Positions 7,098 to 15,522 of a stretch of DNA of 50,751 nt are shown in pieces; the stretch's first letter is position 1, and each line of letters opens with the position of its first letter. The translations under genes and the position numbers were made by a program. The stretch is from 73-13 sp035556075. Its GTDB lineage: Bacteria > Actinomycetota > Actinomycetes > Actinomycetales > Microbacteriaceae. The stretch spans positions 1-50,751 of the forward strand of contig DATMFQ010000020.1 of assembly GCA_035556075.1 (NCBI GenBank). The letters run 5' to 3'. The notes beneath the pieces were generated by a model. The model searched no databases and was not told where the DNA came from. It worked only from the letters and a program-made list of their open reading frames with translations.

Positions 7098-9437
7098 ATG
7101 GCCAGGAGTGCGCCCCGCAAGGGCATCGACGAGCGGAAGATCCGCGTCGGAGCCCCCAAACAGCATGCGGTCGGCATCCCGGCGGTCGTGAATGCGCTGC
7201 TCATCGCCGAGCAGCAGATGGGCCTCGTGCGCAGCGCCCAGACCCTCCTGCAGGTCAACCAGAAGAACGGGTTCGACTGCCCCGGCTGTGCCTGGCCGGA
7301 GTCTGACAAGCGGCACACCGCCGAGTTCTGTGAGAACGGCGCGAAAGCGGTCGCCGAGGAGGCGACGAAGCGGCGCGTTGACCGCGCATTCTTCGAGCAG
7401 CACTCCATCGCGGACCTTGCCGAGCACGACGAGTACTGGCTCGGGCAGCAGGGTCGCCTCACCGAGCCGATGCTGCTCGAGGAGGGCGCCACGCACTACC
7501 GGCCGATCAGCTGGGACGACGCGATCCGCGAGGTCGCCGACCAGCTCGCGAAGCTCGACGACCCCGACGAGGCCGTCTTCTACACCTCCGGCCGCGCGAG
7601 CAACGAGTCCGCCTTCCTCTACCAGCTGCTCATCCGCGGCGTCGGGACCAACAACCTCCCCGACTGCTCGAACATGTGCCACGAGTCCTCCGGCTCCGCG
7701 CTCACCGAGACGCTCGGCATCGGCAAGGGCACGGTGACCCTCGAGGATCTCTGGGACGCCGACCTCATCATCGTCGCCGGGCAGAACCCCGGGACGAACC
7801 ACCCCCGCATGCTCTCCGCGCTCGAGAAGGCGAAGGACCGCGGTGCGCAGATCGTCGCGATCAACCCGCTGCCCGAGGCCGGCCTCATCAAGTTCCACAA
7901 CCCGCAGACCATCAAGGGCATGCTTGTCGGCAAGAAGATGGCGGACGAGTTCCTCCAGGTGCGCCTCGGCGGCGACCAGGCGCTCTTCCAGGCGCTCGGC
8001 AAGCACCTCATCGAGCGCGACGACGTCACCGGCGACATCCTCGATCGCGAGTTCATCGCCGAGCACACGGATGGGTTCGAGGCGTACCAGGCACAGGTGC
8101 GCGGCCTCGACTGGGCTGACGTCCACGCCGCGACCGGGCTCCCGCAGCGCCAGATCGAGCGCCTCGGCGACATGCTCATCGAGTCGAAGAAGACGATCGT
8201 GTGCTGGGCGATGGGGCTCACGCAGCACAAGCACTCGGTCCCGATGCTCCGCGACGTCGTCAATGTGCTCCTGCTCCAGGGCAACATGGGCAAGCCCGGC
8301 GCGGGCGTCTGCCCGGTGCGCGGCCACTCCAACGTGCAGGGCGACCGGACGGTCGGCATCTACGAGAAGCCGTCCACCGAATTCCTCGATGCCATGGATC
8401 GCGAGTTCGGCTTCGCGAGCCCGCGCGAGCACGGCTACGACACCGTCGAGGCGATCCGGGCGATGCGCGACGACAAGGTGCGCTTCTTCATGGCGCTCGG
8501 GGGTAACTTCATCTCCGCGACGCCCGACACCGAGGTCGTCGAGGCAGGAATGCGCAACGTCGACTTCTCCGTGCAGGTCTCGACGAAGCTCAACCGCTCA
8601 CACGTCGTCACCGGCAAGCGCGCCCTCATCCTCCCCGTGCTCGGCCGCACCGACCGGGACCGCCGCCGCGGGCCCGACGGCGAGGTGCGTGAGCAGCGCG
8701 TCACCGTCGAGGACTCGATGGGCGCCGTGCACGCCTCCCGCGGCCGGCTCGCCCCGCCGTCGGAGGACCTGCTGTCCGAGGTCGCGATCATCGCGCGGAT
8801 CGGCGAGCTGCTCTTCGGGGAGGGTGGCTCGCGAGCTGCGACGAATGCGCCGCAGGCTGACTGGCGCGCTCTCGAGGCGGACTACGCCGGCATCCGCAAG
8901 CACATCGAGGCGGTCGTGCCCGGCTTTGACGACTTCGAGGAGCGCGTCGCGAAGGGCCGCACCCTCATGCTGCCGAACGGGCCGCGTGACTCCCGCATGT
9001 TCGCGACCGCGACGGGCCGCGCCCGCTTCACCGCGAACGAGCTCGAGTACCCGCGCATCCCGCACGGCCGCGTGCTGCTGCAGACGCTGCGCTCGCACGA
9101 CCAGTACAACACGACGATCTATGGCAAGGACGACCGCTACCGCGGCATCGAGCACGGCCGCCGCGTCGTCCTCATGCACCCCCGCGACATCGCGGAGGCG
9201 GGCGTCGTCGACGGCGAGATCGTCGACCTGGTCAGTGAATGGGTGGCCCCGGACGGTCACGTCGAGGAGCGCCGCGCGCACGAGTTCCGCGTCGTCAGCT
9301 ACGACACCCCGTACCGCAACGCCGCCGCGTACTACCCCGAGACGAATGTGCTCGTGCCGCTGGACTCGACCGCCGACGTGTCGAACACGCCGGCGTCGAA
9401 AGGCGTCATCGTCCGCATTCAGCAGCGCGCGGCGTAG
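7098..9437 (+). CDS. FdhF/YdeP-type molybdopterin oxidoreductase
   Basis: A 779-residue molybdopterin-bis-MGD oxidoreductase of the FdhF/YdeP family. Near the N-terminus it has GFDCPGCAWPE (C61 and C64), characteristic of YdeP-like proteins. The segment NLPDCSNMCHESSG (C190, C194) lies where formate dehydrogenases place the Mo ligand region, but no Cys or selenocysteine can be assigned as Mo ligand with certainty. The C-terminal molydop-binding domain runs from about residue 640 (RARFTANELEYPRIPHGRVLL). The start at 7098 is chosen because GAGGAGG lies five bases upstream; reading from 7071 adds nine residues. FdhD and MoaE/MoaA flank it. YdeP has been linked to acid resistance, and formate oxidation is not proven for this branch. 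Confidence 0.88.
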   Translation: MARSAPRKGIDERKIRVGAPKQHAVGIPAVVNALLIAEQQMGLVRSAQTLLQVNQKNGFDCPGCAWPESDKRHTAEFCENGAKAVAEEATKRRVDRAFFEQHSIADLAEHDEYWLGQQGRLTEPMLLEEGATHYRPISWDDAIREVADQLAKLDDPDEAVFYTSGRASNESAFLYQLLIRGVGTNNLPDCSNMCHESSGSALTETLGIGKGTVTLEDLWDADLIIVAGQNPGTNHPRMLSALEKAKDRGAQIVAINPLPEAGLIKFHNPQTIKGMLVGKKMADEFLQVRLGGDQALFQALGKHLIERDDVTGDILDREFIAEHTDGFEAYQAQVRGLDWADVHAATGLPQRQIERLGDMLIESKKTIVCWAMGLTQHKHSVPMLRDVVNVLLLQGNMGKPGAGVCPVRGHSNVQGDRTVGIYEKPSTEFLDAMDREFGFASPREHGYDTVEAIRAMRDDKVRFFMALGGNFISATPDTEVVEAGMRNVDFSVQVSTKLNRSHVVTGKRALILPVLGRTDRDRRRGPDGEVREQRVTVEDSMGAVHASRGRLAPPSEDLLSEVAIIARIGELLFGEGGSRAATNAPQADWRALEADYAGIRKHIEAVVPGFDDFEERVAKGRTLMLPNGPRDSRMFATATGRARFTANELEYPRIPHGRVLLQTLRSHDQYNTTIYGKDDRYRGIEHGRRVVLMHPRDIAEAGVVDGEIVDLVSEWVAPDGHVEERRAHEFRVVSYDTPYRNAAAYYPETNVLVPLDSTADVSNTPASKGVIVRIQQRAA

Positions 9438-9468
9438 GGCCCGAGGGTGCGCGATCAGGGGGCCCGGG

Positions 9469-9474
9469 TACCGT
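9469..9474 (+). promoter_or_regulatory. -10-like TACCGT of a leaderless moaE promoter
   Basis: TACCGT ends six bases before the moaE ATG (9481), so transcription would begin at or next to the start codon. There is no ribosome binding site. No clear -35 is visible. The same spacing recurs before seven other genes in this window. Confidence 0.45.
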
Positions 9475-9480
9475 AGGGCC

Positions 9481-9942
9481 ATGTCTGCCGTCCGGATCGC
9501 CCGCGTGATCGATGCGCCGCTCGATCTCGCCGCGCATATCGCTGCCGTGACGCATCCGGGCGCGGGCGCGATCGCGACCTTCCTCGGCACAGTCCGGCAC
9601 GCCGACCCGGACGCCTCCGGCGAGGTCGTCGCCCTCGAGTACACCGCGCACCCCGATGTCGAGGCGGTGCTGCACCGCATCGCGAGCGAGGTCGCGGCGG
9701 AGACGACCGCCGCCCTCCCCGTCGAGGACGGGCCGGATGAGGTGCGGATCGCCGTCTCCCATCGCTACGGCCGACTCGCAGTCGGCGATGCGGCCGTCGT
9801 CATCGCGGTGTCGACCGGGCACCGCGCCGCAGCCTTCCAGGCCTGCCGTGAGGTGATCGAGCGGATCAAGGACGAGCTGCCCGTGTGGAAGCGGCAGGTC
9901 GAGGCCGACGGCACGACCGCGTGGAAGGGGCTCGGAGGATGA
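9481..9942 (+). CDS. moaE: molybdopterin synthase catalytic subunit MoaE
   Basis: A 153-residue MoaE, the large subunit of molybdopterin synthase, which converts cyclic pyranopterin monophosphate to molybdopterin using MoaD thiocarboxylate. Conserved elements are FLGTVRHAD, V-V-A-L-E-Y-T-A-H, SHRYGRL, and the catalytic lysines of IKDELPVWKRQ (K130 and K137). The start at 9481 is leaderless-like (TACCGT then six bases then ATG). The stop overlaps the moaA start as ATGA. Its partner moaD lies 1.4 kb away on the other strand, not adjacent. Confidence 0.95.
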   Translation: MSAVRIARVIDAPLDLAAHIAAVTHPGAGAIATFLGTVRHADPDASGEVVALEYTAHPDVEAVLHRIASEVAAETTAALPVEDGPDEVRIAVSHRYGRLAVGDAAVVIAVSTGHRAAAFQACREVIERIKDELPVWKRQVEADGTTAWKGLGG

Positions 9943-11093
9943 CGATTCAGGAGCTGCCGACGCCGACGGTCGGCGCGCCGAAGCGCCGCGCCACGGTGCT
10001 CCCGGCCCTCGGCGTCCCGACTGGCGACCCGGCCGCGCAGCTGGCGCCGGAGCCGGCGGCGGCGCGGGTCGAGGCCCCCCGCATTCGTGGTGAACTGCCG
10101 ACCTCGCTCGTCGACCGTTTCGGCCGTGTCCACCGCGACCTCCGCATCTCCCTCACCGACCGGTGCTCGCTGCGGTGCACGTACTGCATGCCCGCCGACG
10201 GGGTGCCGTGGATCGCGAAGGACAACATCCTCACGACCGATGAGCTCGTCGAGGTCGCCGCGGTCGCCGCCTCGCTCGGCATCACGGAGGCCCGGCTCAC
10301 GGGCGGGGAGCCGCTGCTGCGTCGGGACGTCGTCGACGTCGTCCGGCGCATCGTCGACCTCGGCCTCGAGGTGTCGCTGACGACGAACGGTCTCGCGCTC
10401 GACAAGCTCGCGGTGCCGCTGCGCGAGGCGGGCCTCACGCGGCTCAACATCTCGATCGACACGCTGCAGCGCGAGCGGTTTGCGGCGCTGACGCGGCGGG
10501 ACCGGCTCGACGACGTGCTGCGCGGCATCGATGCGGCGTTTGCGGTCGGCTTCGACCCGATCAAGCTCAACGCGGTGCCGATGCGCGACGTCAACGATGA
10601 CGAGTTCGTCGACCTGCTCGCCTTCGCGATCGACAAGGGCGCGCACCTGCGCTTCATCGAGCAGATGCCGCTCGACGCTGGCCACACCTGGGATCGCGTG
10701 CGGATGGTGACCGGGCAGGAGATCCACGACAAGCTCTCGGCGGTGTACGAGCTCACCCCGGTCGGGGAGCGTGGCTCGAGCCCCGCGGAGCTCTTCGCCG
10801 TCGACGGCGGGCCCGCGACGGTCGGCATCATCGCGAGTGTGACGCAGCCCTTCTGCGGCGCGTGCGACCGGGTGCGCCTGACTGCCGACGGTCAGATCCG
10901 CAACTGCCTCTTCGCCCGCGAGGAGTCCGACCTGCTCCCAGTGCTGCGTGACCCGAGCCTCGATGGCGCCGGCCGGCAGCGGCGCATCGCCGAGATCCTC
11001 GTGCACTCGATCGCCGGCAAGCTCGCGGGCCACGGCATCGACGAGCCGGGCTTCCTCCAGCCCCAGCGCCCGATGTCCGCCATCGGGGGCTGA
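9939..11093 (+). CDS. moaA: GTP 3',8-cyclase MoaA
   Basis: A 384-residue radical-SAM enzyme for the first step of molybdenum-cofactor synthesis, cyclising GTP. The N-terminal cluster motif is C76-x-x-x-C80-x-x-C83 in DRCSLRCTYCMP. The second cluster lies in QPFCGACDRVRLT, followed by the third Cys in IRNCLF. The chain ends MSAIGG; the C-terminal Gly-Gly is typical and needed for activity in the family. The first 50 residues form an Ala/Pro-rich extension (ATVLPALGVP, AAQLAPEPAAA) beyond the usual start, with the catalytic domain beginning near SLVDRFGRVH. The ATG at 9939 overlaps the moaE stop. A long palindrome lies 77 bases after the stop. Confidence 0.95.
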   Translation: MTIQELPTPTVGAPKRRATVLPALGVPTGDPAAQLAPEPAAARVEAPRIRGELPTSLVDRFGRVHRDLRISLTDRCSLRCTYCMPADGVPWIAKDNILTTDELVEVAAVAASLGITEARLTGGEPLLRRDVVDVVRRIVDLGLEVSLTTNGLALDKLAVPLREAGLTRLNISIDTLQRERFAALTRRDRLDDVLRGIDAAFAVGFDPIKLNAVPMRDVNDDEFVDLLAFAIDKGAHLRFIEQMPLDAGHTWDRVRMVTGQEIHDKLSAVYELTPVGERGSSPAELFAVDGGPATVGIIASVTQPFCGACDRVRLTADGQIRNCLFAREESDLLPVLRDPSLDGAGRQRRIAEILVHSIAGKLAGHGIDEPGFLQPQRPMSAIGG

Positions 11094-11169
11094 GCCGCGC
11101 GCTGGCTCGGGCGGCTCCGCCCCGCGCCCGGGCGCCTCTCGCCCTCCCGCTCCGCGCCCCTAACCTCGC

Positions 11170-11237
11170 TCGTTGTGCCCGTTTTCACCGGGTGCGCACG
11201 TTTTATCGGGCACACCCGGTGAAAACGGGCACAACGA
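11170..11237. repeat. 25-bp-arm palindrome, element A (terminator-like)
   Basis: The arms 11170-11194 and 11213-11237 are perfect reverse complements, with an 18-base loop. The arms contain GCCCGTTTTCACCGGGTG and its complement. It lies between the convergent moaA and moaD genes, 77 bases from the moaA stop. There is no T-run after the stem, so it is not a classical intrinsic terminator, although a stem this long could still end transcription from both sides. A closely related palindrome is at 28401-28464. Confidence 0.8.
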
Positions 11238-11347
11238 AGGGCGTGGGCTGGTGCCAACCGTGGTGGTGGCGCCCGGAGCGTGAGCGCCTGAAGTGCGCGC
11301 GTCAGAAGTGTGAGCGGCCCGAAGCACGGGCGCCTGAAGTCCGACCC
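11238..11347. other. gene-free tract with degenerate CTGAAGT repeats
   Basis: Between the palindrome and the moaD stop there is no coding-like reading. The tract holds four spaced copies of a short unit: GCGCCTGAAGT at 11284-11294 and again at 11330-11340, with weaker forms (TCAGAAGT near 11302, CCGAAGC near 11319) between them, at roughly 16-base spacing. Purpose unknown; it could be decayed intergenic DNA. Confidence 0.4.
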
Positions 11348-11584
11348 TCAGCCGCCCGCGAAGGGGGGGAGCACGTCGACGACGGTGTCGGCGTCGAGCG
11401 TCGTCGCGGGGTCCTCGCGGCGGGAGCCGGCGACGAGGACGGCGCAGCGCGGCAGGATCGAGGCGAGTTTCGGGTAGTCCTCGCGCAGCGCGGCCCGCAG
11501 CTCCTCGAGAGTGCGCTCGCCGCGTACCTCCTCAGCGATCCCGGTGGCTTCCTCGGCCGCCGCGAAGTACCGCACGCGGACCAT
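11348..11584 (-). CDS. moaD: molybdopterin synthase sulfur carrier MoaD
   Basis: A 78-residue ubiquitin-fold protein ending VVDVLPPFAGG. The C-terminal Gly-Gly is the site that MoeB adenylates and that then carries the thiocarboxylate. It begins MVRVRYFAAAEEATG, matching MoaD. The start at 11584 is chosen because the ATG overlaps the stop of the DUF6457 gene (ATGA at 11583-11586), which couples the two. The reading from 11617 is an out-of-frame extension into that gene. Confidence 0.93.
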   Translation of the reverse strand: MVRVRYFAAAEEATGIAEEVRGERTLEELRAALREDYPKLASILPRCAVLVAGSRREDPATTLDADTVVDVLPPFAGG

Positions 11585-11865
11585 CAGCGATCCGCTCCCG
11601 CAGCCGGGCCGTCCCACGTGCGGGCCGCGTCCGACAGCTCGGCGATGAGGGCGTCGATCTCGGCTGGCGTGCCACCCCTTGACCCGGCGACGAGACCAGC
11701 GACGAATGTGGTGACCGGCGCTGCCGGGCGCGTCACCGAATGCGCGGCAACGCCCGCGAGCTTAAGGATCTCATTCGTCGGGAGCTGCTCCTCCGACAGG
11801 TCGTAGCGTGCGCGCAGCGCGGTGACCCACTCGGGGATGCCGTCGGGGAGCGTGGTGTCGGACAT
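11584..11865 (-). CDS. DUF6457 molybdenum-cofactor-associated protein
   Basis: A 93-residue protein (PEWVTALRARYDLSEEQLPT, then EILKLAGVAAHSVTRPAAPV) of the DUF6457 family. In actinomycetes this domain is often fused to, or beside, MobA-type guanylyltransferases. Here it stands alone, co-directional with moaD and divergent from moaB. The start at 11865 is the only ATG that begins the conserved region. Biochemical role is unknown; association with cofactor nucleotide attachment is inference from context. Confidence 0.75.
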   Translation of the reverse strand: MSDTTLPDGIPEWVTALRARYDLSEEQLPTNEILKLAGVAAHSVTRPAAPVTTFVAGLVAGSRGGTPAEIDALIAELSDAARTWDGPAAGADR

Positions 11866-11925
11866 GGGGCCATCCTCGCATGCGTCGCGACAAGGGGGCT
11901 CGGTGCCGCCCACGGGAGGGGGGCG

Positions 11926-11931
11926 TACCGT
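11926..11931 (+). promoter_or_regulatory. -10-like TACCGT before moaB
   Basis: TACCGT is followed by seven bases and the moaB ATG (11939). No ribosome binding site is visible, so a leaderless or nearly leaderless mRNA is likely. The 73 bases between DUF6457 and moaB must carry promoters for both directions. Confidence 0.4.
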
Positions 11932-11938
11932 ACTGGGC

Positions 11939-12418
11939 ATGCGCGCCACGGTCATCACGGTCTCGAATCGCTCCTCGCGCGGCGAACGCCCCGACTCGAG
12001 CGGGCCGATCGCCGTCGCCCGGCTCGAGGCCGAGGGTTGGGAGGTCGACACGGCGCTCATCCCGGACGGCGTGGCCGAGGTCGAGGCCGGGCTCCGCGCC
12101 GCGCTCGCTGCCGGCGCGCGGCTCATCGTCACCTCGGGGGGCACCGGCGTCACGCCGCAGGACCTCACCCCGGAGGGCACCGCTCGGGTCATCACGACGG
12201 CACTGCCCGGTATCGCGGAGGCCATCCGCCAGCGCGGCGCCGACAAGGTTCCGGCCGCGATCCTCTCGCGCGGTCTCGCGGGCATGGTCGAGTCGAATGC
12301 GGGTGGCGCGCTCATCGTCAATCTCCCCGGATCCCCGGGTGGTGTCCGGGACGGGATCGAGGTCGTGCTCGCGGTCGCCCGGCACGCCATCGAGCAGTTC
12401 GGCGGCGGCGACCACTGA
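11939..12418 (+). CDS. moaB: MoaB/Mog-type molybdopterin adenylyltransferase
   Basis: A 159-residue protein of the MoaB/Mog family, which adenylylates molybdopterin to prepare it for molybdenum insertion by MoeA. It has the molybdopterin-binding signature IVTSGGTGVTPQDLTPE (about residues 63-79) and PGSPGGV near the C-terminus. The start at 11939 begins the first beta strand MRATVITVSNRSSRG. It stands alone between divergent DUF6457 and convergent mobA, whose stop lies ten bases away. Confidence 0.9.
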   Translation: MRATVITVSNRSSRGERPDSSGPIAVARLEAEGWEVDTALIPDGVAEVEAGLRAALAAGARLIVTSGGTGVTPQDLTPEGTARVITTALPGIAEAIRQRGADKVPAAILSRGLAGMVESNAGGALIVNLPGSPGGVRDGIEVVLAVARHAIEQFGGGDH

Positions 12419-12427
12419 GCCCGGTGG

Positions 12428-12997
12428 CTACGCTCGCTCGTCGAGCGAGGCTCGCGCCGCCTCGTAGTCCTGCCACGTGTCGATGTCGGCGACGACCGTC
12501 GTGTCGACCGGCACCCGGGCGAGGTCGAGGCCACGGGTGATGGCCCGCAGCGATGTGCCGCGAGGCCCATCCGGCAGCGCCGCGATGGCCTCGCGGAGTG
12601 CGCGCACGCGGTAGCGGGCCGCGAGCCATTGCTCGCGGCCATCCGGATCGACGAGCACCAGCCCGTCTCGTCCCGCAGGTGCGCCGACCTCGGCGGCGGC
12701 GACCCCGAGCGCCTCGATGACGAGGTCCGGTCGGATGAGATCCCCGGCGAGGACGACGACCTCGTCGTTGGCGACCTGTTCGAGCCCGGCCGCCAGCGCC
12801 GCGGCCGGACCGTCACCGGTCTCCGCCCCGACGTGCACGACGGGGGCGAGGCCCGCATTCGTCGCCGCCTGGATTGCGCGCTCGCGGAGCGTGACACCCC
12901 CAAGCTCGAGCCCCGGCTTGTCGATCCCACCCATCCGCGTCCCCCGGCCCCCGGCGATCACGATCGCCGCCGCTCCACCTCGGCGCGGCTCACGCAC
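12428..12997 (-). CDS. mobA: MobA-type molybdenum cofactor guanylyltransferase
   Basis: A 189-residue nucleotidyltransferase beginning AAAIVIAGGRGTRMGGIDKP, the MobA GTP-binding loop (A-G-G-x-G-x-R-M-G-x-x-K). It would attach GMP to molybdopterin, giving the bis-MGD needed by the FdhF/YdeP-type enzyme. The start is taken as GTG at 12997, which overlaps the moaC stop by eight bases. Upstream residues in the same frame are low-complexity Arg/Ser sequence from reading moaC out of frame. A separate MocA-like enzyme in the cox operon would serve the cytosine form. Confidence 0.85.
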   Translation of the reverse strand: MREPRRGGAAAIVIAGGRGTRMGGIDKPGLELGGVTLRERAIQAATNAGLAPVVHVGAETGDGPAAALAAGLEQVANDEVVVLAGDLIRPDLVIEALGVAAAEVGAPAGRDGLVLVDPDGREQWLAARYRVRALREAIAALPDGPRGTSLRAITRGLDLARVPVDTTVVADIDTWQDYEAARASLDERA

Positions 12998-13481
12998 CGG
13001 GCCGAGCCCAGTCGCCGGACTTGCCACCGGTCTTCGCGACGATGCGGACTGCCTCGAGCGAGGTCGCCTTGTCGAGTGCCTTGACCATGTCGATGACGGC
13101 GAGGCCGGCGACCGCGACGGCGGTGATCGCCTCCATCTCGACGCCCGTGCGGTCGGCGGTCCGTACGGTCGCCTCGATCTCGACGCCCTCGTCCTCGACC
13201 CGGACGTCGACGATGACGCCATGGACGCCGATGACATGGGCGAGCGGCAGGAGGTCGGGCACGCGCTTCGCCGCGGCGATCCCAGCGATCCGCGCGACGG
13301 CGAGGACGTCGCCCTTCGGCACGGTACCGTCGCGGAGCGCCGCGACGACGGGCGGCGCGCAGCGCACGAAGCCCCGAGCGGTGGCGGAGCGCACGGTCGG
13401 CGCCTTCGCAGTGACGTCGACCATCCGGGCATGCCCGGCGTCGTCGAGATGGGTGAATGCGTGGGGCGAGGACTCGGTCAC
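12990..13481 (-). CDS. moaC: cyclic pyranopterin monophosphate synthase MoaC
   Basis: A 163-residue MoaC, which converts the MoaA product to cyclic pyranopterin monophosphate. Family motifs are FTHLDDAGHARMVDVTAK, KGDVLAVARIAGI, AAKRVPDLLPLAH, VGVEMEAITAVAVAGL and TGGKSGDW. The start is GTG at 13481; a CATGCT hexamer lies six bases upstream, a weak leaderless-type -10. It is the first gene of a moaC-mobA unit. Confidence 0.95.
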   Translation of the reverse strand: MTESSPHAFTHLDDAGHARMVDVTAKAPTVRSATARGFVRCAPPVVAALRDGTVPKGDVLAVARIAGIAAAKRVPDLLPLAHVIGVHGVIVDVRVEDEGVEIEATVRTADRTGVEMEAITAVAVAGLAVIDMVKALDKATSLEAVRIVAKTGGKSGDWARPGA

Positions 13482-13510
13482 CGCACCAGCATGTCACCCC
13501 CGCCCGAACC

Positions 13511-14542
13511 TCATCCGGGCGGCGGCCCGAGCCCCTGCGACCAGAGCGCCGCGCGCAGCTTGTTGCCCTGCATCGACAGACCGCGGGAGCCGGCTGGTGA
13601 GATCATCGCGCTCGTCGCCTCGGGTGTGCGGGCGGCACGCTCGAGCGCCCGAGCGGATTCGCTCGCGCCCTCGCGGTCGAGGGTCGTCGCGGTCCACAGG
13701 CCGGACAGTGGGGTCCCGGCGACGGGCAGGCGCGCGAGGTCTCGGGCCGGGTCTGCCGGAGGCCCGCCGGTCGCGCTGCTCAGGCGCGGCGCAACGACGT
13801 GGCTCAGCGCGAGCATGACGCCTTCGCCACTGGACACCGCGGCGAGCGCGTCGTTCTCGCTCGTGAGCGCGACCGCGTCGGGCAGCACGCTCAGCCCGCC
13901 GAACCAGCGACCCTCCTCCGTCTCCGGCTCGAAGGTGCCGGGCCCGCAGAACCACGGCACGGCGAGCAGCTCGGGCATCGGGATCGGCTCGGTGCGCTGC
14001 GCGAGCGGGTGGCGTATCGAGGTGACGACGACCCGCTGGTATTTGAGGAATGGGACGATGCGCAGTCCGCGGCTGCGGGACGGCGCCGGCTGGGCGCCGA
14101 GTGCGATGTCGTAGACACGTTCGGTGAGGAGCCGCGGGATGTCGACGGCGCTCTCCACGATCACGTCGATCGCGGTGGGCGGGAGCGAGGGGCCGAACAG
14201 GTCGATGAGCCGTCCGGCGGCGTGCTCGGCGAATGCGGCGGTCGCGAGCACCCGCAGCTCGCGAGCGCTCGATGCCGCGTGTTTCACGTCGCGGCGCAGC
14301 TCCTGGGCGAGGCCCGTGATCCGCTCCGCGCGGTCGGCGAGGACCCGGCCGCCCGGGGTGAGCAGCACCCCGGCCCGGCCGCGCGCGATGAGCTCGTCGC
14401 CGAGGTTGGCGCGCAGCGCCGCGACCGTCTGGGAGACCGCGGCCTGGCTCACGCCGAGGGCTTCCGCGGCGGCGCGTAGCGACCCCAGGTTCGCGACGAG
14501 CGCGAACGTGTGCAGCTGATGCAGGGTGAACGCCATCGCCAC
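13511..14542 (-). CDS. LysR-family regulator, divergent from the cox operon
   Basis: A 343-residue LysR-type regulator. Residues 5-64 form the winged HTH (LHQLHTFALVANLGSLRAAA, then ALGVSQAAVSQTVAALRANLG), followed by a periplasmic-binding-like effector domain. The start may be GTG 14542 or ATG 14536, two codons later. It is transcribed away from coxM across a 104-base spacer that holds two palindromic sites. LysR-type proteins usually bind such a spacer, repress themselves and activate the divergent operon. Control of CO dehydrogenase is therefore the likely job, though other actinobacterial cox loci use different regulators. Confidence 0.88.
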   Translation of the reverse strand: MAMAFTLHQLHTFALVANLGSLRAAAEALGVSQAAVSQTVAALRANLGDELIARGRAGVLLTPGGRVLADRAERITGLAQELRRDVKHAASSARELRVLATAAFAEHAAGRLIDLFGPSLPPTAIDVIVESAVDIPRLLTERVYDIALGAQPAPSRSRGLRIVPFLKYQRVVVTSIRHPLAQRTEPIPMPELLAVPWFCGPGTFEPETEEGRWFGGLSVLPDAVALTSENDALAAVSSGEGVMLALSHVVAPRLSSATGGPPADPARDLARLPVAGTPLSGLWTATTLDREGASESARALERAARTPEATSAMISPAGSRGLSMQGNKLRAALWSQGLGPPPG

Positions 14543-14560
14543 TTAACCCTTTGCTTATGT

Positions 14561-14621
14561 TGTCATTGACACCCTACGCGCTCGGGGTGATGGTTAGGCG
14601 AGCATCGCAATGTCGCGATGC
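14561..14621. promoter_or_regulatory. putative LysR operator/promoter region of the cox operon
   Basis: Two inverted repeats lie in the spacer: TGTCATTGACA at 14561-14571, which includes a consensus -35 TTGACA at 14566-14571, and GCATCGC-AATGTC-GCGATGC at 14602-14621. The second contains ATC-N10-GAT, near the T-N11-A layout of LysR sites. The best -10 for the TTGACA is only GATGGT at 14589, weak enough to need an activator. The 5' leader to the coxM GTG would be about 45 bases. Confidence 0.45.
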
Positions 14622-14646
14622 GTCCTCCCGTGCGGAAGGGGCGATT

Positions 14647-15522
14647 GTGCAGATTTCTGCGCCGTTTGACTACGCCAGGGCCACGAGCGTCGATGACGCC
14701 ATCGCCCTCCTCGAGAAGTTCGGGGAGGAGTCGCGGATCATCGCCGGCGGCCACAGTCTCCTCCCGATGATGAAGCTCCGGCTGGCTCGCCCGGAAGCCC
14801 TCGTCGACATCAACCAGCTCACCGAGCTCAGCCATGTGACCGAGGAGCCGGATCGCATCAGGATCGGGGCGATGACCCGGCACGTCGAGCTCATCGCGTC
14901 CCCGGTCCTGGCCCGACACTTCCCGATCTTCGGGGACGCCGGCCGGGTCATCGCCGATCCGCTCGTGCGCAATCGCGGCACGATCGGCGGCTCGCTGTGC
15001 CAGGCCGATCCTGGCGAGGACCTCACGGCGGTGTGCATCGTCCTCGACGCGACCGTCGTGCTCCGCGGGCCGGGCGGTGAGCGGACGCTGACGATGGGCG
15101 ACTTCCACCTCGGCCCGTACACGACGGCAGCGGCGCACGACGAGATCCTCACCGAGATCCGCATCCCGCTGCGGCCGCGCTCGGGCAGCGCTTACGAGAA
15201 GGTCGAGCGCCGGGTCGGCGACTACGCCGTCGCTGCCGCGGGCGCCTCGGTCGCGCTCGCCGAGGACGGCACGGTCGCGGAGATCGGTATCGGGCTCGCC
15301 GCGGTCGGCCTCGACGAGCGACCCGCTGCGGCCGAGGCGGTGCTCCGCGGTCAGGCGCCGACGCCCGAGCGCATCGCCGAGGCAGCGAAGGCCACCGCGG
15401 CCGCGACCGAGCCGGTCGACGACCTCCGCGGGACGGCGGAATACAAGCGGCACCTGGCCGAAGAACTGACGAAGCGAGTGATCGCGCGGGCCATCGCGCG
15501 AGCGAAGGGGACGCAGGCATGA
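14647..15522 (+). CDS. coxM: CO dehydrogenase medium (FAD) subunit CoxM
   Basis: A 291-residue FAD subunit of a molybdenum hydroxylase. FAD-binding motifs are present: IIAGGHSLLPMMKLR (about 31-45) and TIGGSLCQADPGED (112-125). It accepts electrons from CoxS and passes them to the quinone pool. The GTG at 14647 is chosen because AAGGGG lies five bases upstream and the protein then begins QISAPFDYARATSVDDA, as in the family. The stop overlaps the coxS ATG. First gene of the coxM-S-L-F-mocA-D-E-G-I operon. Confidence 0.92.
   Translation: MQISAPFDYARATSVDDAIALLEKFGEESRIIAGGHSLLPMMKLRLARPEALVDINQLTELSHVTEEPDRIRIGAMTRHVELIASPVLARHFPIFGDAGRVIADPLVRNRGTIGGSLCQADPGEDLTAVCIVLDATVVLRGPGGERTLTMGDFHLGPYTTAAAHDEILTEIRIPLRPRSGSAYEKVERRVGDYAVAAAGASVALAEDGTVAEIGIGLAAVGLDERPAAAEAVLRGQAPTPERIAEAAKATAAATEPVDDLRGTAEYKRHLAEELTKRVIARAIARAKGTQA

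Noticed and set aside
11284..11340. CTGAAGT repeats as a CRISPR array
   Set aside because: Units are only 7-11 bases, degenerate, spaced about 16 bases, with no cas genes.
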